DNA of 64,000 nucleotides from Nocardioides sp. zg-DK7169 (GCF_013155365.1 NZ_JABJRA010000013.1:62001-126000), one strand, 5' to 3'. Counted from the stretch's first letter, positions 1 to 8,342 are shown. Numbers and translations: made by a program. Notes: generated from the sequence alone by a model not told the origin.

Positions 1-405
1 GTCCCGTCGGTCCTGATCAACTGCCACTACCCGATCGACGAGAACTCCTTCGTCCTCCAGTACGGCGTGATGGTCAAGAAGCTGCCGGGTCTCGACGACG
101 AGGCCGCGACCGGGATGGCGCGCAAGATGGGCGACTTCATCCGCCTCGGCTTCGAGCAGGACGTCGAGATCTGGCGCAACAAGGCCCGCATCGAGAACCC
201 GCTGCTGTGCGAGGAGGACGGGCCGGTCTACCAGCTGCGTCGCTGGTACGAGCAGTTCTACGTCGACGTCGGCGAGGTGCAGGCCGAGATGACCGACCGC
301 TTCGAGTTCGAGATCGACACCACCAAGCCGAACGCCGCCTGGCGTCGCGAGGTGGAGGAGAACATCGCTCGTCGCAACGCGGCCCAGCAGGAGCAGCCGG
401 TCTGA
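1..405 (+). CDS. kshA: 3-ketosteroid 9alpha-hydroxylase oxygenase KshA, C-terminal part (5' end outside window)
   Basis: Open from the first base in frame 1 and ends at a TGA at 403-405, so about the last 134 residues are present. The segment NPLLCEEDGPVYQLRRWYEQ followed by FYVDV is the characteristic KshA C-terminus. KshA is the Rieske non-heme iron oxygenase that hydroxylates C9 of 3-ketosteroids; together with Delta1-dehydrogenation this opens ring B. The Rieske and iron-binding residues lie upstream, outside the window. The next gene starts inside the stop codon (TGATG), so translation is probably coupled. The reductase partner KshB is encoded on the opposite strand at 5592-6617. Identity is firm from the C-terminal signature and the surrounding steroid genes. 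Confidence 0.93.
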   Translation, partial: VPSVLINCHYPIDENSFVLQYGVMVKKLPGLDDEAATGMARKMGDFIRLGFEQDVEIWRNKARIENPLLCEEDGPVYQLRRWYEQFYVDVGEVQAEMTDRFEFEIDTTKPNAAWRREVEENIARRNAAQQEQPV

Positions 406-722
406 TGGCGGTGCGCCCCGACGTCCGCCTGGACGACGCCCCGATGCAGCCGGTGTCCTGCACCAGCTGCGGGGTGAGCGTCCAGGCCCGCAAGAGCAGC
501 TGGGACCAGACCACGCTGCAGTGGAACGACGCGGCGCTCGAGGCGTGCGTCGAGCGTCGTGCCAGCGTGCCGCGCCCGGGACCGAACGGCGCGACCTTCG
601 TCGGCTGCTTCGCCCTGCGCGACTCGGTGCGCGCTGCCGCCGTCCGTGGTGACCTCGACGTCCTCTCCGACGAACCGCTGCCGTCCAACCCGGCGGCCCT
701 GAACGAAGTGAGCAACGCATGA
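405..722 (+). CDS. Small conserved cysteine-containing protein coupled to kshA
   Basis: 105 residues if started at the ATG overlapping the kshA stop by one base; a longer in-frame extension into kshA is a shadow. It carries a CTSCG motif near residue 20, then RKSSWDQTTLQW, and two further single cysteines (ACVERR, VGCFALRD). No signal peptide or membrane segment is evident. The four cysteines could bind zinc or an iron-sulfur cluster, but that is inference. Its place between kshA and an SDR, with 1-nt and 4-nt overlaps, says it is made with KshA. I cannot name its function; a role in KshA maturation or electron transfer is only a guess. Confidence 0.8.
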   Translation: MAVRPDVRLDDAPMQPVSCTSCGVSVQARKSSWDQTTLQWNDAALEACVERRASVPRPGPNGATFVGCFALRDSVRAAAVRGDLDVLSDEPLPSNPAALNEVSNA

Positions 723-1516
723 TCGACCCGTCCCGCTACGGCCCGTGGGCCGTCATCGCCGGCGGCTCGGAGGGGGTGGGCGCCTCCTTCGCGCACCAGC
801 TCGCCGACGCCGGGCTCAACCTCGTGCTCCTGGCCCGCAAGCCGGGCCCGCTCGAGGAGACCGCCGAGGCGGTCCGGGCCAAGGGAGTCGAGGTGCGCAC
901 CCTCGCGGTCGACCTCATCGACCCCGACTCGGTGAAGCGGATCCAGGAGGCGACCTCGGACATCGAGGTCGGCCTGCTGGTCTACAACGCCGGCGCGAAC
1001 AGCTACGGCCACGAGTTCGTCACCGGCGAGCTGGACCGGTTCCAGAACGTCATCGACCTCAACATCACCGCCCAGATGGCGCTCGTGCAGCTCTTCGGCG
1101 CGCCCATGAAGGAGCGTCGCCGCGGCGGCCTCCTGCTCGTCGGCTCGCTGGCCGGCTTCATGGGCTCCTCGCAGATCAGCGTCTACTCGGCGGTCAAGGC
1201 GTTCTGCCGGGTCTTCGCCGAGGGCCTGTGGCTGGAGATGACCGAGTACGACGTGGACGTGCTCGAGTTCATCCTCGGCGTCACCCGCACCCCCGCCATG
1301 CAGCGCGCCGGGCTGAACTTCGACATCCCGGGCATGCACGTCTCCGAGCCCGACGACGTCGCCCGCCAGGCGCTGTCGCAGCTCTCGGAGGGCCCCGTGC
1401 AGGTCGCCGCCGGCAACGAGCGCCTCGTCGAGATCCGCAGCGGCCACGACCGCTCGGCCCTCCTGCGCGGCGCGCTCGAGCAGTCCCGCAAGCTCCTCCC
1501 GCCCCCGACCGAGTAG
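719..1516 (+). CDS. Short-chain dehydrogenase/reductase in the kshA operon
   Basis: 265 residues. The N-terminal Rossmann motif is GGSEGVG (about residues 15-21), the structural motif is YNAG, and the catalytic Tyr/Lys pair is YSAVK with an upstream Ser in VGSLAG. This is the classical SDR layout for an NAD(P)-dependent alcohol/ketone oxidoreductase. The ATG overlaps the stop of the preceding gene (ATGA). A hairpin terminator follows at 1539-1574, closing the kshA operon. Substrate is not readable from sequence; a steroid hydroxyl or keto group is likely from context. The glycine motif GGSEGVG departs from the commoner TGxxxGIG. Confidence 0.88.
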   Translation: MIDPSRYGPWAVIAGGSEGVGASFAHQLADAGLNLVLLARKPGPLEETAEAVRAKGVEVRTLAVDLIDPDSVKRIQEATSDIEVGLLVYNAGANSYGHEFVTGELDRFQNVIDLNITAQMALVQLFGAPMKERRRGGLLLVGSLAGFMGSSQISVYSAVKAFCRVFAEGLWLEMTEYDVDVLEFILGVTRTPAMQRAGLNFDIPGMHVSEPDDVARQALSQLSEGPVQVAAGNERLVEIRSGHDRSALLRGALEQSRKLLPPPTE

Positions 1517-1538
1517 TCCCCGGGCACCCGCAGCAACC

Positions 1539-1574
1539 GCGAGCCGGCCATCCCCCAGGGGGTGGCCGGCTCTC
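1539..1574 (+). terminator. Intrinsic terminator-like hairpin after the kshA operon
   Basis: GAGCCGGCCA at 1541-1550 pairs exactly with TGGCCGGCTC at 1563-1572, with a C/G-rich inner stem. It begins 24 nt past the SDR stop. No long T tract follows, as is usual in high-GC actinobacteria. Confidence 0.7.
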
Positions 1575-1583
1575 GTCGTACTG

Positions 1584-1646
1584 GTCGAGTCGAGACTTCT
1601 GACGCTCGAGTCGAGGGTTGTGACGCTCGAGTCGAGACTTCTGGAC
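1584..1646. repeat. Three tandem degenerate 21-bp repeats
   Basis: Units at 1584-1604, 1605-1625 and 1626-1646 share TCGAGTCGAG followed by ACTTCTG or GGTTGTG and an ACG/ACC end. The period is exactly 21 bp with no spacers. A related array in the opposite orientation lies at 53497-53580. Function unknown. Confidence 0.8.
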
Positions 1647-1663
1647 CGGTACGCCGCCACGAG

Positions 1664-1729
1664 CGCCGACTCGGCGCACCACAAGGGCCGACTCGACGCA
1701 CCACAAGCGCCGACTCGGCGAGAAGCACG
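1664..1729. repeat. Three tandem 22-bp repeats
   Basis: Units at 1664-1685, 1686-1707 and 1708-1729 (the last diverging at its end) share GCCGACTCG followed by RCGCACCACAAG. They follow the 21-bp array after 17 bases and use the same GACTCG/CGAGTC core. Confidence 0.75.
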
Positions 1730-1730
1730 A

Positions 1731-1765
1731 GAGCCGGCCCGCGCGAAGGGTGCGCGGGCCGGCTC
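1731..1765 (-). terminator. Terminator hairpin downstream of the FAD protein gene
   Basis: Perfect 14-bp stem GAGCCGGCCCGCGC (1731-1744) with GCGCGGGCCGGCTC (1752-1765) and a 7-nt loop. It lies 38 nt beyond the stop codon of the minus-strand gene ending at 1804. Confidence 0.75.
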
Positions 1766-1803
1766 TGGTGGTGCGTGGTGCGTGGTGCTGGGGTGCGGGG
1801 GGC

Positions 1804-3255
1804 TCAGGTGGCGGCGGCGCTGCGGCCGGCGCGGCGGCCGAAGAACGTGCCGTCGCCCAGGGAGGTGCCGGAGACGTAGCCGCCGCCGTGGACGCCGGAG
1901 GTGGCGCGCCCCGCGGCGTACAGGCCGGGGACCGGCTCACCCGCCACGGACAGGACCTGGCCGTCGACGTCGGTGTGCAGGCCGCCGAGGGTGAAGCCGC
2001 GGAAGCCGGTGTTCTCCTGACCGGTGGTGGTGCCGAAGCCCGCCCGCGGGTCGACCGCGGCGAACGGCCCGGTGAGCGGGCGCAGCCAGCGCGCGTTCTT
2101 GTGGAAGTACGGGTCCTCCCCGCGCGCGGCGTGCTCGTTGTACGCCGCGACCGTGTCGCGCAGCGAGCCCGGCGGCATGCCGAGCTCCTCCTCGAGCTCC
2201 TCGAGGGTCTCCGCGGCGTGCGAGGGGCGCACCCCCCACAGGTCGTGCGCGGGGATGGACTCCAGGCCCTCCTCGTCGATGATCACCCAGCACGGACCCG
2301 GCTGGTGCAGGGCCGCGTGGCTGTAGACGCCGGGGTAGACGTCCTCGTTGACGAAGCGCCGGCCGAGGGCGTTGACGAGCATGCCGCGCACCGCCATCAC
2401 CGGCAGCGCCGTGTAGGCGACCTCGACGGCGCCCATCCGGCGCGTCGCGGCGCCGAGCGCGGCGGCCATCTCGATCCCGCTGCCGTCGTCCAGGCCGTCG
2501 CTGACCTTGTCGTGACCGATCAGCTCGGGGGCGTGCTGCTCCAGCATCCGCTCGTTGTCCACGAACCCGCCGGTGCTCAGCACGACGCCGCGCCGGGCCA
2601 GGTAGGTGACGTCCTCACCGAAGCGGCGAGCGGTGACGCCCACGACCCGGCCGCTGTCGTCGACCACCAGCGCGGTCGCGCGGTTGTCGGTGTGGGTCTC
2701 CACTCCCGCCTCCGCGCAGGTGGCGGTGAGCCGCTCCATCAGCAGCCAGCCGCCGAAGCCCTCGGCCGAGGGCCGGTGGCCGCGCGGCACCGGGCGGGCG
2801 ACCTGGTCGTAGGGCCAGGCGTTCTCCCCCAGCCACATCAGCCCGTCCCGCGTCGGCGGCATCCAGCTCGGGACCTGGTAGAGGCTCTCCTCGAAGGTGA
2901 TGCCGAGGGAGCAGAACCAGTCGTAGTGCTCGAGGCTGCCGTCGCAGTACAGCCGCAGCTTCTCCTCGTCGGCGTGCGGGCCGAGCGCGGCGCGCAGGTA
3001 GGCGAACATGTTGTCCGCGTCGTCGTCGAACCCGACGGCCTTCTGCACCGGGGTGCCGCCGCCGAGGTAGAGCTCGCCGCCGGACTGCGCCGAGGAGCCG
3101 CCCGCGCCGCTGGCGCGCTCGAGGACGACCACCTCGGCACCGGTACGCCGCGCCTCCAGCGCCGCGGCCCCGCCCGCGCAGCCGAAGCCGACGACCAGGA
3201 TGTCGGTCTCGTGGTCGACCTGGGGGAGGTCGGCGAGACGCACCGGAGCGGTCAT
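1804..3255 (-). CDS. FAD-dependent oxidoreductase of the fumarate reductase/ketosteroid dehydrogenase superfamily
   Basis: 483 residues, started at the ATG overlapping the hsaC stop (ATGA); the long open extension upstream is antisense-frame shadow over hsaC. The N-terminal dinucleotide-binding motif VGFGCAGGAAALEA (about residues 20-33) and the C-terminal GLYAAGRAT block are typical FAD-binding segments. It lacks the Tyr-x-Gly-Pro-Gly active-site block that is present in the KstD encoded at 6624-8342 and has GGYVSGTSLGDG instead, so it is probably not a Delta1-dehydrogenase. Family members include Delta4(5alpha)-ketosteroid dehydrogenases and many uncharacterised flavoproteins. Translational coupling to hsaC places it in ring A/B catabolism. 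Substrate unresolved. Confidence 0.85.
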   Translation of the reverse strand: MTAPVRLADLPQVDHETDILVVGFGCAGGAAALEARRTGAEVVVLERASGAGGSSAQSGGELYLGGGTPVQKAVGFDDDADNMFAYLRAALGPHADEEKLRLYCDGSLEHYDWFCSLGITFEESLYQVPSWMPPTRDGLMWLGENAWPYDQVARPVPRGHRPSAEGFGGWLLMERLTATCAEAGVETHTDNRATALVVDDSGRVVGVTARRFGEDVTYLARRGVVLSTGGFVDNERMLEQHAPELIGHDKVSDGLDDGSGIEMAAALGAATRRMGAVEVAYTALPVMAVRGMLVNALGRRFVNEDVYPGVYSHAALHQPGPCWVIIDEEGLESIPAHDLWGVRPSHAAETLEELEEELGMPPGSLRDTVAAYNEHAARGEDPYFHKNARWLRPLTGPFAAVDPRAGFGTTTGQENTGFRGFTLGGLHTDVDGQVLSVAGEPVPGLYAAGRATSGVHGGGYVSGTSLGDGTFFGRRAGRSAAAT

Positions 3256-4172
3256 GCCGGCGGAGGGGTGAAGGCGGCGAGCGGCTCGGAGCCGGCCCAG
3301 TCGTGGCCCCAGTAGCTGTCCGCGGTGATCTCCTCCGCGGTGTAGTGGTCCTCGTCGACCAGCATGCCCTCGCAGCCGTACTCGAGGTCCCAGCCACCGG
3401 GCGCCCGCACGTAGAACGACACCATCTTGTCGTTGGTGTGGCGGCCCAGCGTGGAGGAGACCGAGAAGCCGTGCTTGTTGACCTTGTCCAGGGCACGGCC
3501 GACGGCGTCGAGGTCGCTGACCTCCATCATCAGGTGCACCAGGCCGGGCGCCTCGCCGTGCGGGGCGGGGCAGACGGCCAGGCTGTGGTGGCGCTGGTTG
3601 ACGCCCATGAAGCGCACCCGGCGCGCCGGCGAGACACCGGGCGGGGTCACGCGGATCGCGCCGCGCGGCAGGAAGCCGAGCACCTCGGTGTAGAACGCGA
3701 CGGTCTCGTCGGGGTTGGTCGTCGGCAGCACGACGTGGCCCATGCCCTGCGCGCCGGTGACGAAGGTGTTGCCGTGCGAGGTGAGCACCGGGCTGTGGTC
3801 GAGCACCGGGCCGAAGAACACCTCGGTCGGGGTGCCGGCGGGGTCGTCGAAGCGGATGCCGGCCTCGAAGCGGCGCAGCTCGCACTCCTCCTGGGAGAGG
3901 ACCTTGACCGCGGTGCCGGCGGCCTCGACGGCGCGGCCGACGGCGGCGAGCGCGAACTGGTCGCGGACCTCCCAGCCGACGGCGAGCACGCGGTCGGTGT
4001 CACCGGGCACGACGACGAGGCGCGCGGCGCGCTCGTCCATGCGCAGGTGGAGCCCGTCCGCCTCGGGGCCGGTGGTCTCCTGGAGGCCGAGGCACTCCAC
4101 GGTCAGCTCGCGCCACCGCGGGATGTCCTGGCTCTGCACCTTCAGGTAGCCGAGTCCTCGGATCTGCGTCAT
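3252..4172 (-). CDS. hsaC: 3,4-DHSA extradiol dioxygenase HsaC
   Basis: 306 residues, matching the family length. Start ATG at 4172 has an AGGAG ribosome site just upstream. Two vicinal-oxygen-chelate domains are present; the iron ligands expected of type I extradiol dioxygenases fall at H146 (GMGHVV), H213 (LVHLMM) and E264 (DLEYG). The enzyme cleaves the catecholic ring A of 3,4-DHSA at the meta position, giving the HsaD substrate. A stable hairpin separates it from hsaA by 98 nt. Its stop overlaps the start of an FAD protein. Identity is strong from ligands, length and context. Confidence 0.95.
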   Translation of the reverse strand: MTQIRGLGYLKVQSQDIPRWRELTVECLGLQETTGPEADGLHLRMDERAARLVVVPGDTDRVLAVGWEVRDQFALAAVGRAVEAAGTAVKVLSQEECELRRFEAGIRFDDPAGTPTEVFFGPVLDHSPVLTSHGNTFVTGAQGMGHVVLPTTNPDETVAFYTEVLGFLPRGAIRVTPPGVSPARRVRFMGVNQRHHSLAVCPAPHGEAPGLVHLMMEVSDLDAVGRALDKVNKHGFSVSSTLGRHTNDKMVSFYVRAPGGWDLEYGCEGMLVDEDHYTAEEITADSYWGHDWAGSEPLAAFTPPPA

Positions 4173-4222
4173 CTCTCCTCTTTCCTGGCTGGCTTCGGGG
4201 CCGGGCGGCGTACGCCGGGCCG

Positions 4223-4251
4223 GTGCGGCCGGGCCGGTGGCCCGGCCGCAC
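4223..4251 (-). terminator. Perfect hairpin between hsaA and hsaC
   Basis: 13-bp perfect stem GTGCGGCCGGGCC (4223-4235) and GGCCCGGCCGCAC (4239-4251) with a 3-nt loop, 19 nt after the hsaA stop. It could terminate part of the hsaA transcripts or mark an mRNA processing site that sets the hsaA:hsaC ratio. Confidence 0.55.
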
Positions 4252-4270
4252 GGGTGGGACCGCGGGTCCC

Positions 4271-5455
4271 TCAGATCATCGACAGCATCGGGCCGGGCGG
4301 CGGCGTGACGTCGAGCGACGTCAGCGACGACACGTGGAACACCGAGCCGGGGACGTGGATCGCGTGCGCGAGACCCATGTGGCCGTCGCGCCAGAAGCGC
4401 TGGATCGGGTTGTCCATGCGCATGCCGTTGCCGCCGGAGCGGGCCACGATCTCGTCCATCGCACGCGCGGCGCGCCACGCGGCCGACACCTGGGTACGAC
4501 GCGACTGGGCGCGCTCGGCCAGGGACACCGGCTCGCCGCGCTGGGCCTTGTCGTAGAAGGAGCGCACGTTGTCGAGCATGGTCACCCGGGAGGCGTGGAT
4601 CTCCGCCGCGGCCTCGCCGATGGCGTAGAGCACGTGGGCGTCGTCCTTGATCCGCGTGCCGGTGATCTGCACGCGCTGCTTCTGGTAGGCCAGGTGCGCG
4701 GCGAGCGCACCCTCGGCGATGCCGATGACCGCCGAGCTGATGCCCATCGGGAAGGCCGTGGTGAACGGGATGTGGTACGTCGGGCTGGTCAGGCCGGCCT
4801 CGCGGGGCTGGCTGCCGTCCATGAACTTGGAGAACTCCACGACCCGGTAGTCGGGCACGAAGGCGTCCTTGACCAGGATGTCCTTGGAGCCGGTGCCGCG
4901 CAGGCCCACGACGTCCCAGGAGTCCTCGACGATGGTGTAGTCCGCGCGCGGCAGGATCACGTGGTAGACCTGCGGCGGGCTGACCGGGTTGCCCTCGGCG
5001 TCACCGAGGAACGCGCCCAGGAAGATCCAGTCGCAGTGGTCGGTGCCCGACGAGAACTGCCAGTGGCCGTTGAACACGTAGCCGCCGTCGACCGGGCGCA
5101 GGACGCCCATCGGGGCGTACGGCGAGGCGATCCAGGTGTCGTGGTCGGAGCCCCAGATCTCCTCCTGCACGCGGGCGTCGCACATCGCCATCTCCCACGG
5201 GTGGACGCCGACGATGCCGGCGACCCAGCCGGTCGAGCCGTCCAGGCTCGCCAAGCGCATCACGGCCTCGGCGAAGTCCGCGGGGTGCGCCTCGGCGCCG
5301 CCGTACTTGGCGGGCTGCAGCATCTTGATCACGCCGGTCTCCCGGAGGATCTCGGCGGCCCGGTCGTCGAGGCGGCCCAGCTTCTCGTTGCTGGGGCCCA
5401 GCGCGGCGATCTCCTCGGCGTGGGCCTCGATCTTGGCCAGCACTTCGTTGGTCAT
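4271..5455 (-). CDS. hsaA: 3-HSA 4-hydroxylase oxygenase component HsaA
   Basis: 394 residues with an acyl-CoA-dehydrogenase fold adapted to flavin-dependent monooxygenation. Recognisable HsaA blocks are KMLQPAKYGG, STGWVAGIVGVHPWEMA, FSSGTDHCDWIFLGA and the C-terminal MGLAHAIHVPGSVF. It hydroxylates the phenolic ring A of 3-HSA to the catechol 3,4-DHSA using reduced flavin from HsaB. Unlike the usual actinobacterial hsaACDB order, hsaB is not in this operon but at 9454-9996. The 136-nt upstream gap holds a copy of a 15-bp palindromic motif (5534-5548). Two further HsaA-like proteins occur in the window. Confidence 0.95.
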   Translation of the reverse strand: MTNEVLAKIEAHAEEIAALGPSNEKLGRLDDRAAEILRETGVIKMLQPAKYGGAEAHPADFAEAVMRLASLDGSTGWVAGIVGVHPWEMAMCDARVQEEIWGSDHDTWIASPYAPMGVLRPVDGGYVFNGHWQFSSGTDHCDWIFLGAFLGDAEGNPVSPPQVYHVILPRADYTIVEDSWDVVGLRGTGSKDILVKDAFVPDYRVVEFSKFMDGSQPREAGLTSPTYHIPFTTAFPMGISSAVIGIAEGALAAHLAYQKQRVQITGTRIKDDAHVLYAIGEAAAEIHASRVTMLDNVRSFYDKAQRGEPVSLAERAQSRRTQVSAAWRAARAMDEIVARSGGNGMRMDNPIQRFWRDGHMGLAHAIHVPGSVFHVSSLTSLDVTPPPGPMLSMI

Positions 5456-5533
5456 GAGTCCTTCACTTCCTCACCCGGACGCGGTGTCCGCAGTCACACC
5501 GTGGCACCGCTGAATTGGTCGTCTTGGCGGCGT

Positions 5534-5548
5534 TCCCGCTGATCGGGA
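5534..5548. promoter_or_regulatory. 15-bp inverted-repeat motif upstream of hsaA (candidate operator)
   Basis: TCCCGCTGATCGGGA: 5-bp arms TCCCG/CGGGA around a 5-nt spacer, 79-93 nt upstream of the hsaA start. Related sequences occur at 9251, 11131, 15237, 31438, 31490 and 31515, all in promoter regions of steroid genes. Confidence 0.5.
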
Positions 5549-5591
5549 CCGCCGTCTCGGAGGCCTGTCGGACCCCCGGCCGAGCGTGGCG

Positions 5592-6617
5592 TCAGCCGTC
5601 GTAGGACAGCCGGATCCGCGGGCTGCGCGGGCGCGCCTGACAGCCCAGCACGAGGCCGTCGGCGAGGTCGGCGTCGTCGAGGACCTCGTTGCGGTCCATG
5701 CTCACCTCGCCGTCCAGGACGATGCAGGCGCAGGCGCTGCACGCGCCCTCGCGGCACGAGTACGGCGCTTCCATCCCCGCGGCGAGCATCACGTCGACGA
5801 GGTTGTTGCTCTCGGGCCAGGCCAGCACCCGGGTCTCCCCGTTGAGGGTGACCTCGACCTCGCTGGCCGGTCCGGCGTCGTCGATCGCGGCGGGCGCCGC
5901 GAACGGGTCCCCCTCGAGGGAGGTGAACCGCTCCATGTGCACCCGGCGCTCCGGGACACCGAGCCCGAGGAGGGTCCTCTCGGCCAGGTCCATGAACGGC
6001 GCGGGGCCGCACACGAACGCCTCGGGCGCGGTGGCGTCGTGGTCCCAGAACCCGCGCAGGAGCGCGCCCAGCGAGGCCTGCGACGGCAGGCCCTGGACCG
6101 TCTCCAGCCAGTGCACCACCCGCAGCCGCTCGGGGAAGCGGGCCACCAGCTCGCGCAGCTGCTCGGCGAAGATCACCGAGTGCTCGTCGCGGTTGCCGTA
6201 GAGCAGGACCGCGGACCCGGTGCCGGAGTGCAGCAGCGTCTTGAGGATCGACATCACCGGGGTGATGCCGCTGCCGCCGGCGAGCAGCAGCAGGTCCTCG
6301 TCGAGGGAGGCGGGGGTGAAGATCCCCGAGGGGGCCAGCACCTCCAGCTCGGTCCCGACGCCGGCGTGGTCGCACAGCCAGTTGGAGGCGTAGCCCCCGT
6401 CGGTCCGCTTGACCGTGACCGCCGGGAACTCGTCGTGCCCGGGAGCGGTGCACAGGGAGTAGCAGCGCGCCGCGCCCTCCGGCCGGTCGCTGGGGATCCG
6501 GATGGTGAGGAACTGGCCCGGGACGTAGTCCACCCGCTCCCCCTCACCCGACTCGAGCACCAGGGTGTGGGCGTCGGAGGTCTCCTTGACCACCTCGCGC
6601 ACGCGGACGATCGGCAT
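5592..6617 (-). CDS. kshB: 3-ketosteroid 9alpha-hydroxylase reductase KshB
   Basis: 341 residues. An FAD-binding ferredoxin-reductase domain (RCYSLCTAPG, then the NAD-binding LLLAGGSGITPVMSIL near residue 120) is followed by a C-terminal plant-type [2Fe-2S] domain with ligands in SCREGACSACACIV and LGCQA. It passes electrons from NADH to the Rieske centre of KshA. It starts 6 nt after the kstD stop, so kstD and kshB, the two ring-B-opening activities, share a transcript. A PaaE-type reductase would look similar, but a separate paaE is present inside the paa operon at 41816-42877. Confidence 0.93.
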   Translation of the reverse strand: MPIVRVREVVKETSDAHTLVLESGEGERVDYVPGQFLTIRIPSDRPEGAARCYSLCTAPGHDEFPAVTVKRTDGGYASNWLCDHAGVGTELEVLAPSGIFTPASLDEDLLLLAGGSGITPVMSILKTLLHSGTGSAVLLYGNRDEHSVIFAEQLRELVARFPERLRVVHWLETVQGLPSQASLGALLRGFWDHDATAPEAFVCGPAPFMDLAERTLLGLGVPERRVHMERFTSLEGDPFAAPAAIDDAGPASEVEVTLNGETRVLAWPESNNLVDVMLAAGMEAPYSCREGACSACACIVLDGEVSMDRNEVLDDADLADGLVLGCQARPRSPRIRLSYDG

Positions 6618-6623
6618 CGCGCC

Positions 6624-8342
6624 CTACCCTTCCCGCGCCGCGTGGCGCGCGGAGGAGACCGAAGCGCCGGCCGCCCCGGAGCCCGCCGCACCGATGCCCG
6701 CGGCGTGGCGCGCGGCCAGGTAGCCGAAGACGATCGAGGGACCGATGGTGGCGCCCGGGCCGGCGTACTCGTGGCCCATGACCGAGGCGGAGGCGTTGCC
6801 GGTGGCGTAGAGGCCGTTGATGACCGAGCCGTCCTCGCGCAGCACGCGGGAGGACTCGTCGCAGACCAGGCCGCCCTTGGTGCCGAGGTCGCCGACCTGG
6901 ATCCGCACCGCGTAGAACGGCGCCTTGTCGATCAGGTCCAGGTTGGGGTTCGGCAGCGTCGGGTCGCCGTAGTAGCGGTCGTGGGCGCTCTCGCCACGGT
7001 GGAAGTCCAGGTCACGGCCGCCGCGGACGAAGCCGTTGAACCGCTCCAGGGTCTCCTGGAGCGCCTCGGCGGGGAGACCGGTCGAGGTGGCCAGCTCGGC
7101 CAGGGTGTCGGCGCGGTGCACCAGGCCGGAGTCGTAGAACGACTTCGGGAACGGCGCGCCGGGCAGGATCTGGGCGAACGGGTAGCGCGAGCGGGCGCGC
7201 GAGTCCATCACGAACCAGGCGACGTGGTGGCCGCCGGAGAGCTGGTCGTGGACGAAGTTGACGTACGGCGCGGCCTCGTTGGTGAAGCGTCGCCCGTCCT
7301 CGCCGACGATCACCTGACCGGGGATCGCGCGCTCGGAGACCAGCGGGATGGTCGCGCCGGTCGGGTGCTCCACCGAGGGCATCCACCAGGCGTCGTCCAT
7401 GAAGTCGAGCGCGGCGCCGAGGCCCTGGCCGGCGAGGATGCCGTCACCGGTGTTCTCGACCGCGCCCAGGGTGTGGTTGGCCTTGCCGCCCTCGGGCAGG
7501 TACGTCGAGCGCATCTGCTGGTTGTGGTCGAAGCCGCCGCTGGCGAGCAGCACGCCGCGGCGGGCGTGGATGCGCACCGGGGCGCCCTCGCGGGTGGCGA
7601 GCACGCCGACCACGCGGTCGCCCTCGGTGACCAGCTCGGTCATCGGGGTCTGCAGCCACAGCGGGATGCCGGCGTCCTTGAGCGCCATCCGCATCCGCGC
7701 GACGAGCGCGCGGCCGCCGGTGGCCATGTGGCGTCGGCGGATCACGTTGGAGCTGACCCGCCAGGCGGCGGTGAGCGAGGCCCGGCGTCCCTGCCAGGTC
7801 CGCTTGACCATGGCCAGGTCGTGGTAGTCCTTGCTGGTGATCCACAGGCCCAGCGGGCCCTTCATGCTGTTGGGGCGCTGGAAGGCCTCGTCCTCGCGGA
7901 GCTTGCGGGTGTCGAACGGCTTGGGCTCGATGGAGCGGCCGCGCGGTCGCCCGCCCTCCATCTCCGGGTGGTAGTCGGCGTAGCCCTTGGTCCACACGAA
8001 CTTCATCCACTTGGACCGCTCGAGCAGCTCCATCGCGGCCGGGCCGTGGTCGACGTACGCCTCGAGGCGGGCGCGGGGCACCCGGCCCTCGGTGAGGCCC
8101 TCGAGGTAGGTCAGGACCGACTCGCGGGAGTCGTCGTGGCCGGCGCGACGCAGCGTCGGGTTGTTGGGGACCCAGATGCCGCCGCCGGAGATGCCGGTGG
8201 AGCCGCCGAACTTCTTGCCCTTCTCCAGGACGACGACGCTCAGGCCGGCGTCGACGGCTGCCAGCGCGGCGGCCATGCCGCCTCCGCCGGAGCCGACGAC
8301 GACCAGGTCGTAGGTGTGGTCCCACCCGGTCGCGGTGCTCAT
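6624..8342 (-). CDS. kstD: 3-ketosteroid Delta1-dehydrogenase KstD
   Basis: 572 residues, started at the ATG overlapping the hsaD stop (ATGA); upstream extension is shadow. The N-terminal FAD motif is VVVGSGGGGMAAALAAVDAG, followed by KKFGGSTGISGGGIWVPNN. The C-terminal HEYAGPGA block holds Y526 and G530, matching the Tyr and Gly of characterised KstD active sites. KstD introduces the C1-C2 double bond into ring A of 3-ketosteroids; with KshAB this drives ring-B opening. An alanine/glycine-rich tail of about 25 residues extends the protein. Very likely functional. Confidence 0.94.
   Translation of the reverse strand: MSTATGWDHTYDLVVVGSGGGGMAAALAAVDAGLSVVVLEKGKKFGGSTGISGGGIWVPNNPTLRRAGHDDSRESVLTYLEGLTEGRVPRARLEAYVDHGPAAMELLERSKWMKFVWTKGYADYHPEMEGGRPRGRSIEPKPFDTRKLREDEAFQRPNSMKGPLGLWITSKDYHDLAMVKRTWQGRRASLTAAWRVSSNVIRRRHMATGGRALVARMRMALKDAGIPLWLQTPMTELVTEGDRVVGVLATREGAPVRIHARRGVLLASGGFDHNQQMRSTYLPEGGKANHTLGAVENTGDGILAGQGLGAALDFMDDAWWMPSVEHPTGATIPLVSERAIPGQVIVGEDGRRFTNEAAPYVNFVHDQLSGGHHVAWFVMDSRARSRYPFAQILPGAPFPKSFYDSGLVHRADTLAELATSTGLPAEALQETLERFNGFVRGGRDLDFHRGESAHDRYYGDPTLPNPNLDLIDKAPFYAVRIQVGDLGTKGGLVCDESSRVLREDGSVINGLYATGNASASVMGHEYAGPGATIGPSIVFGYLAARHAAGIGAAGSGAAGASVSSARHAAREG

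Noticed and set aside
137..1684. Open frame of 515 codons on - across kshA and the SDR
   Set aside because: Antisense to genes with clear family motifs; no ribosome site and low-complexity text.
1584..1729. Possible CRISPR array
   Set aside because: Units are contiguous and degenerate with no spacers; no cas genes in the window.
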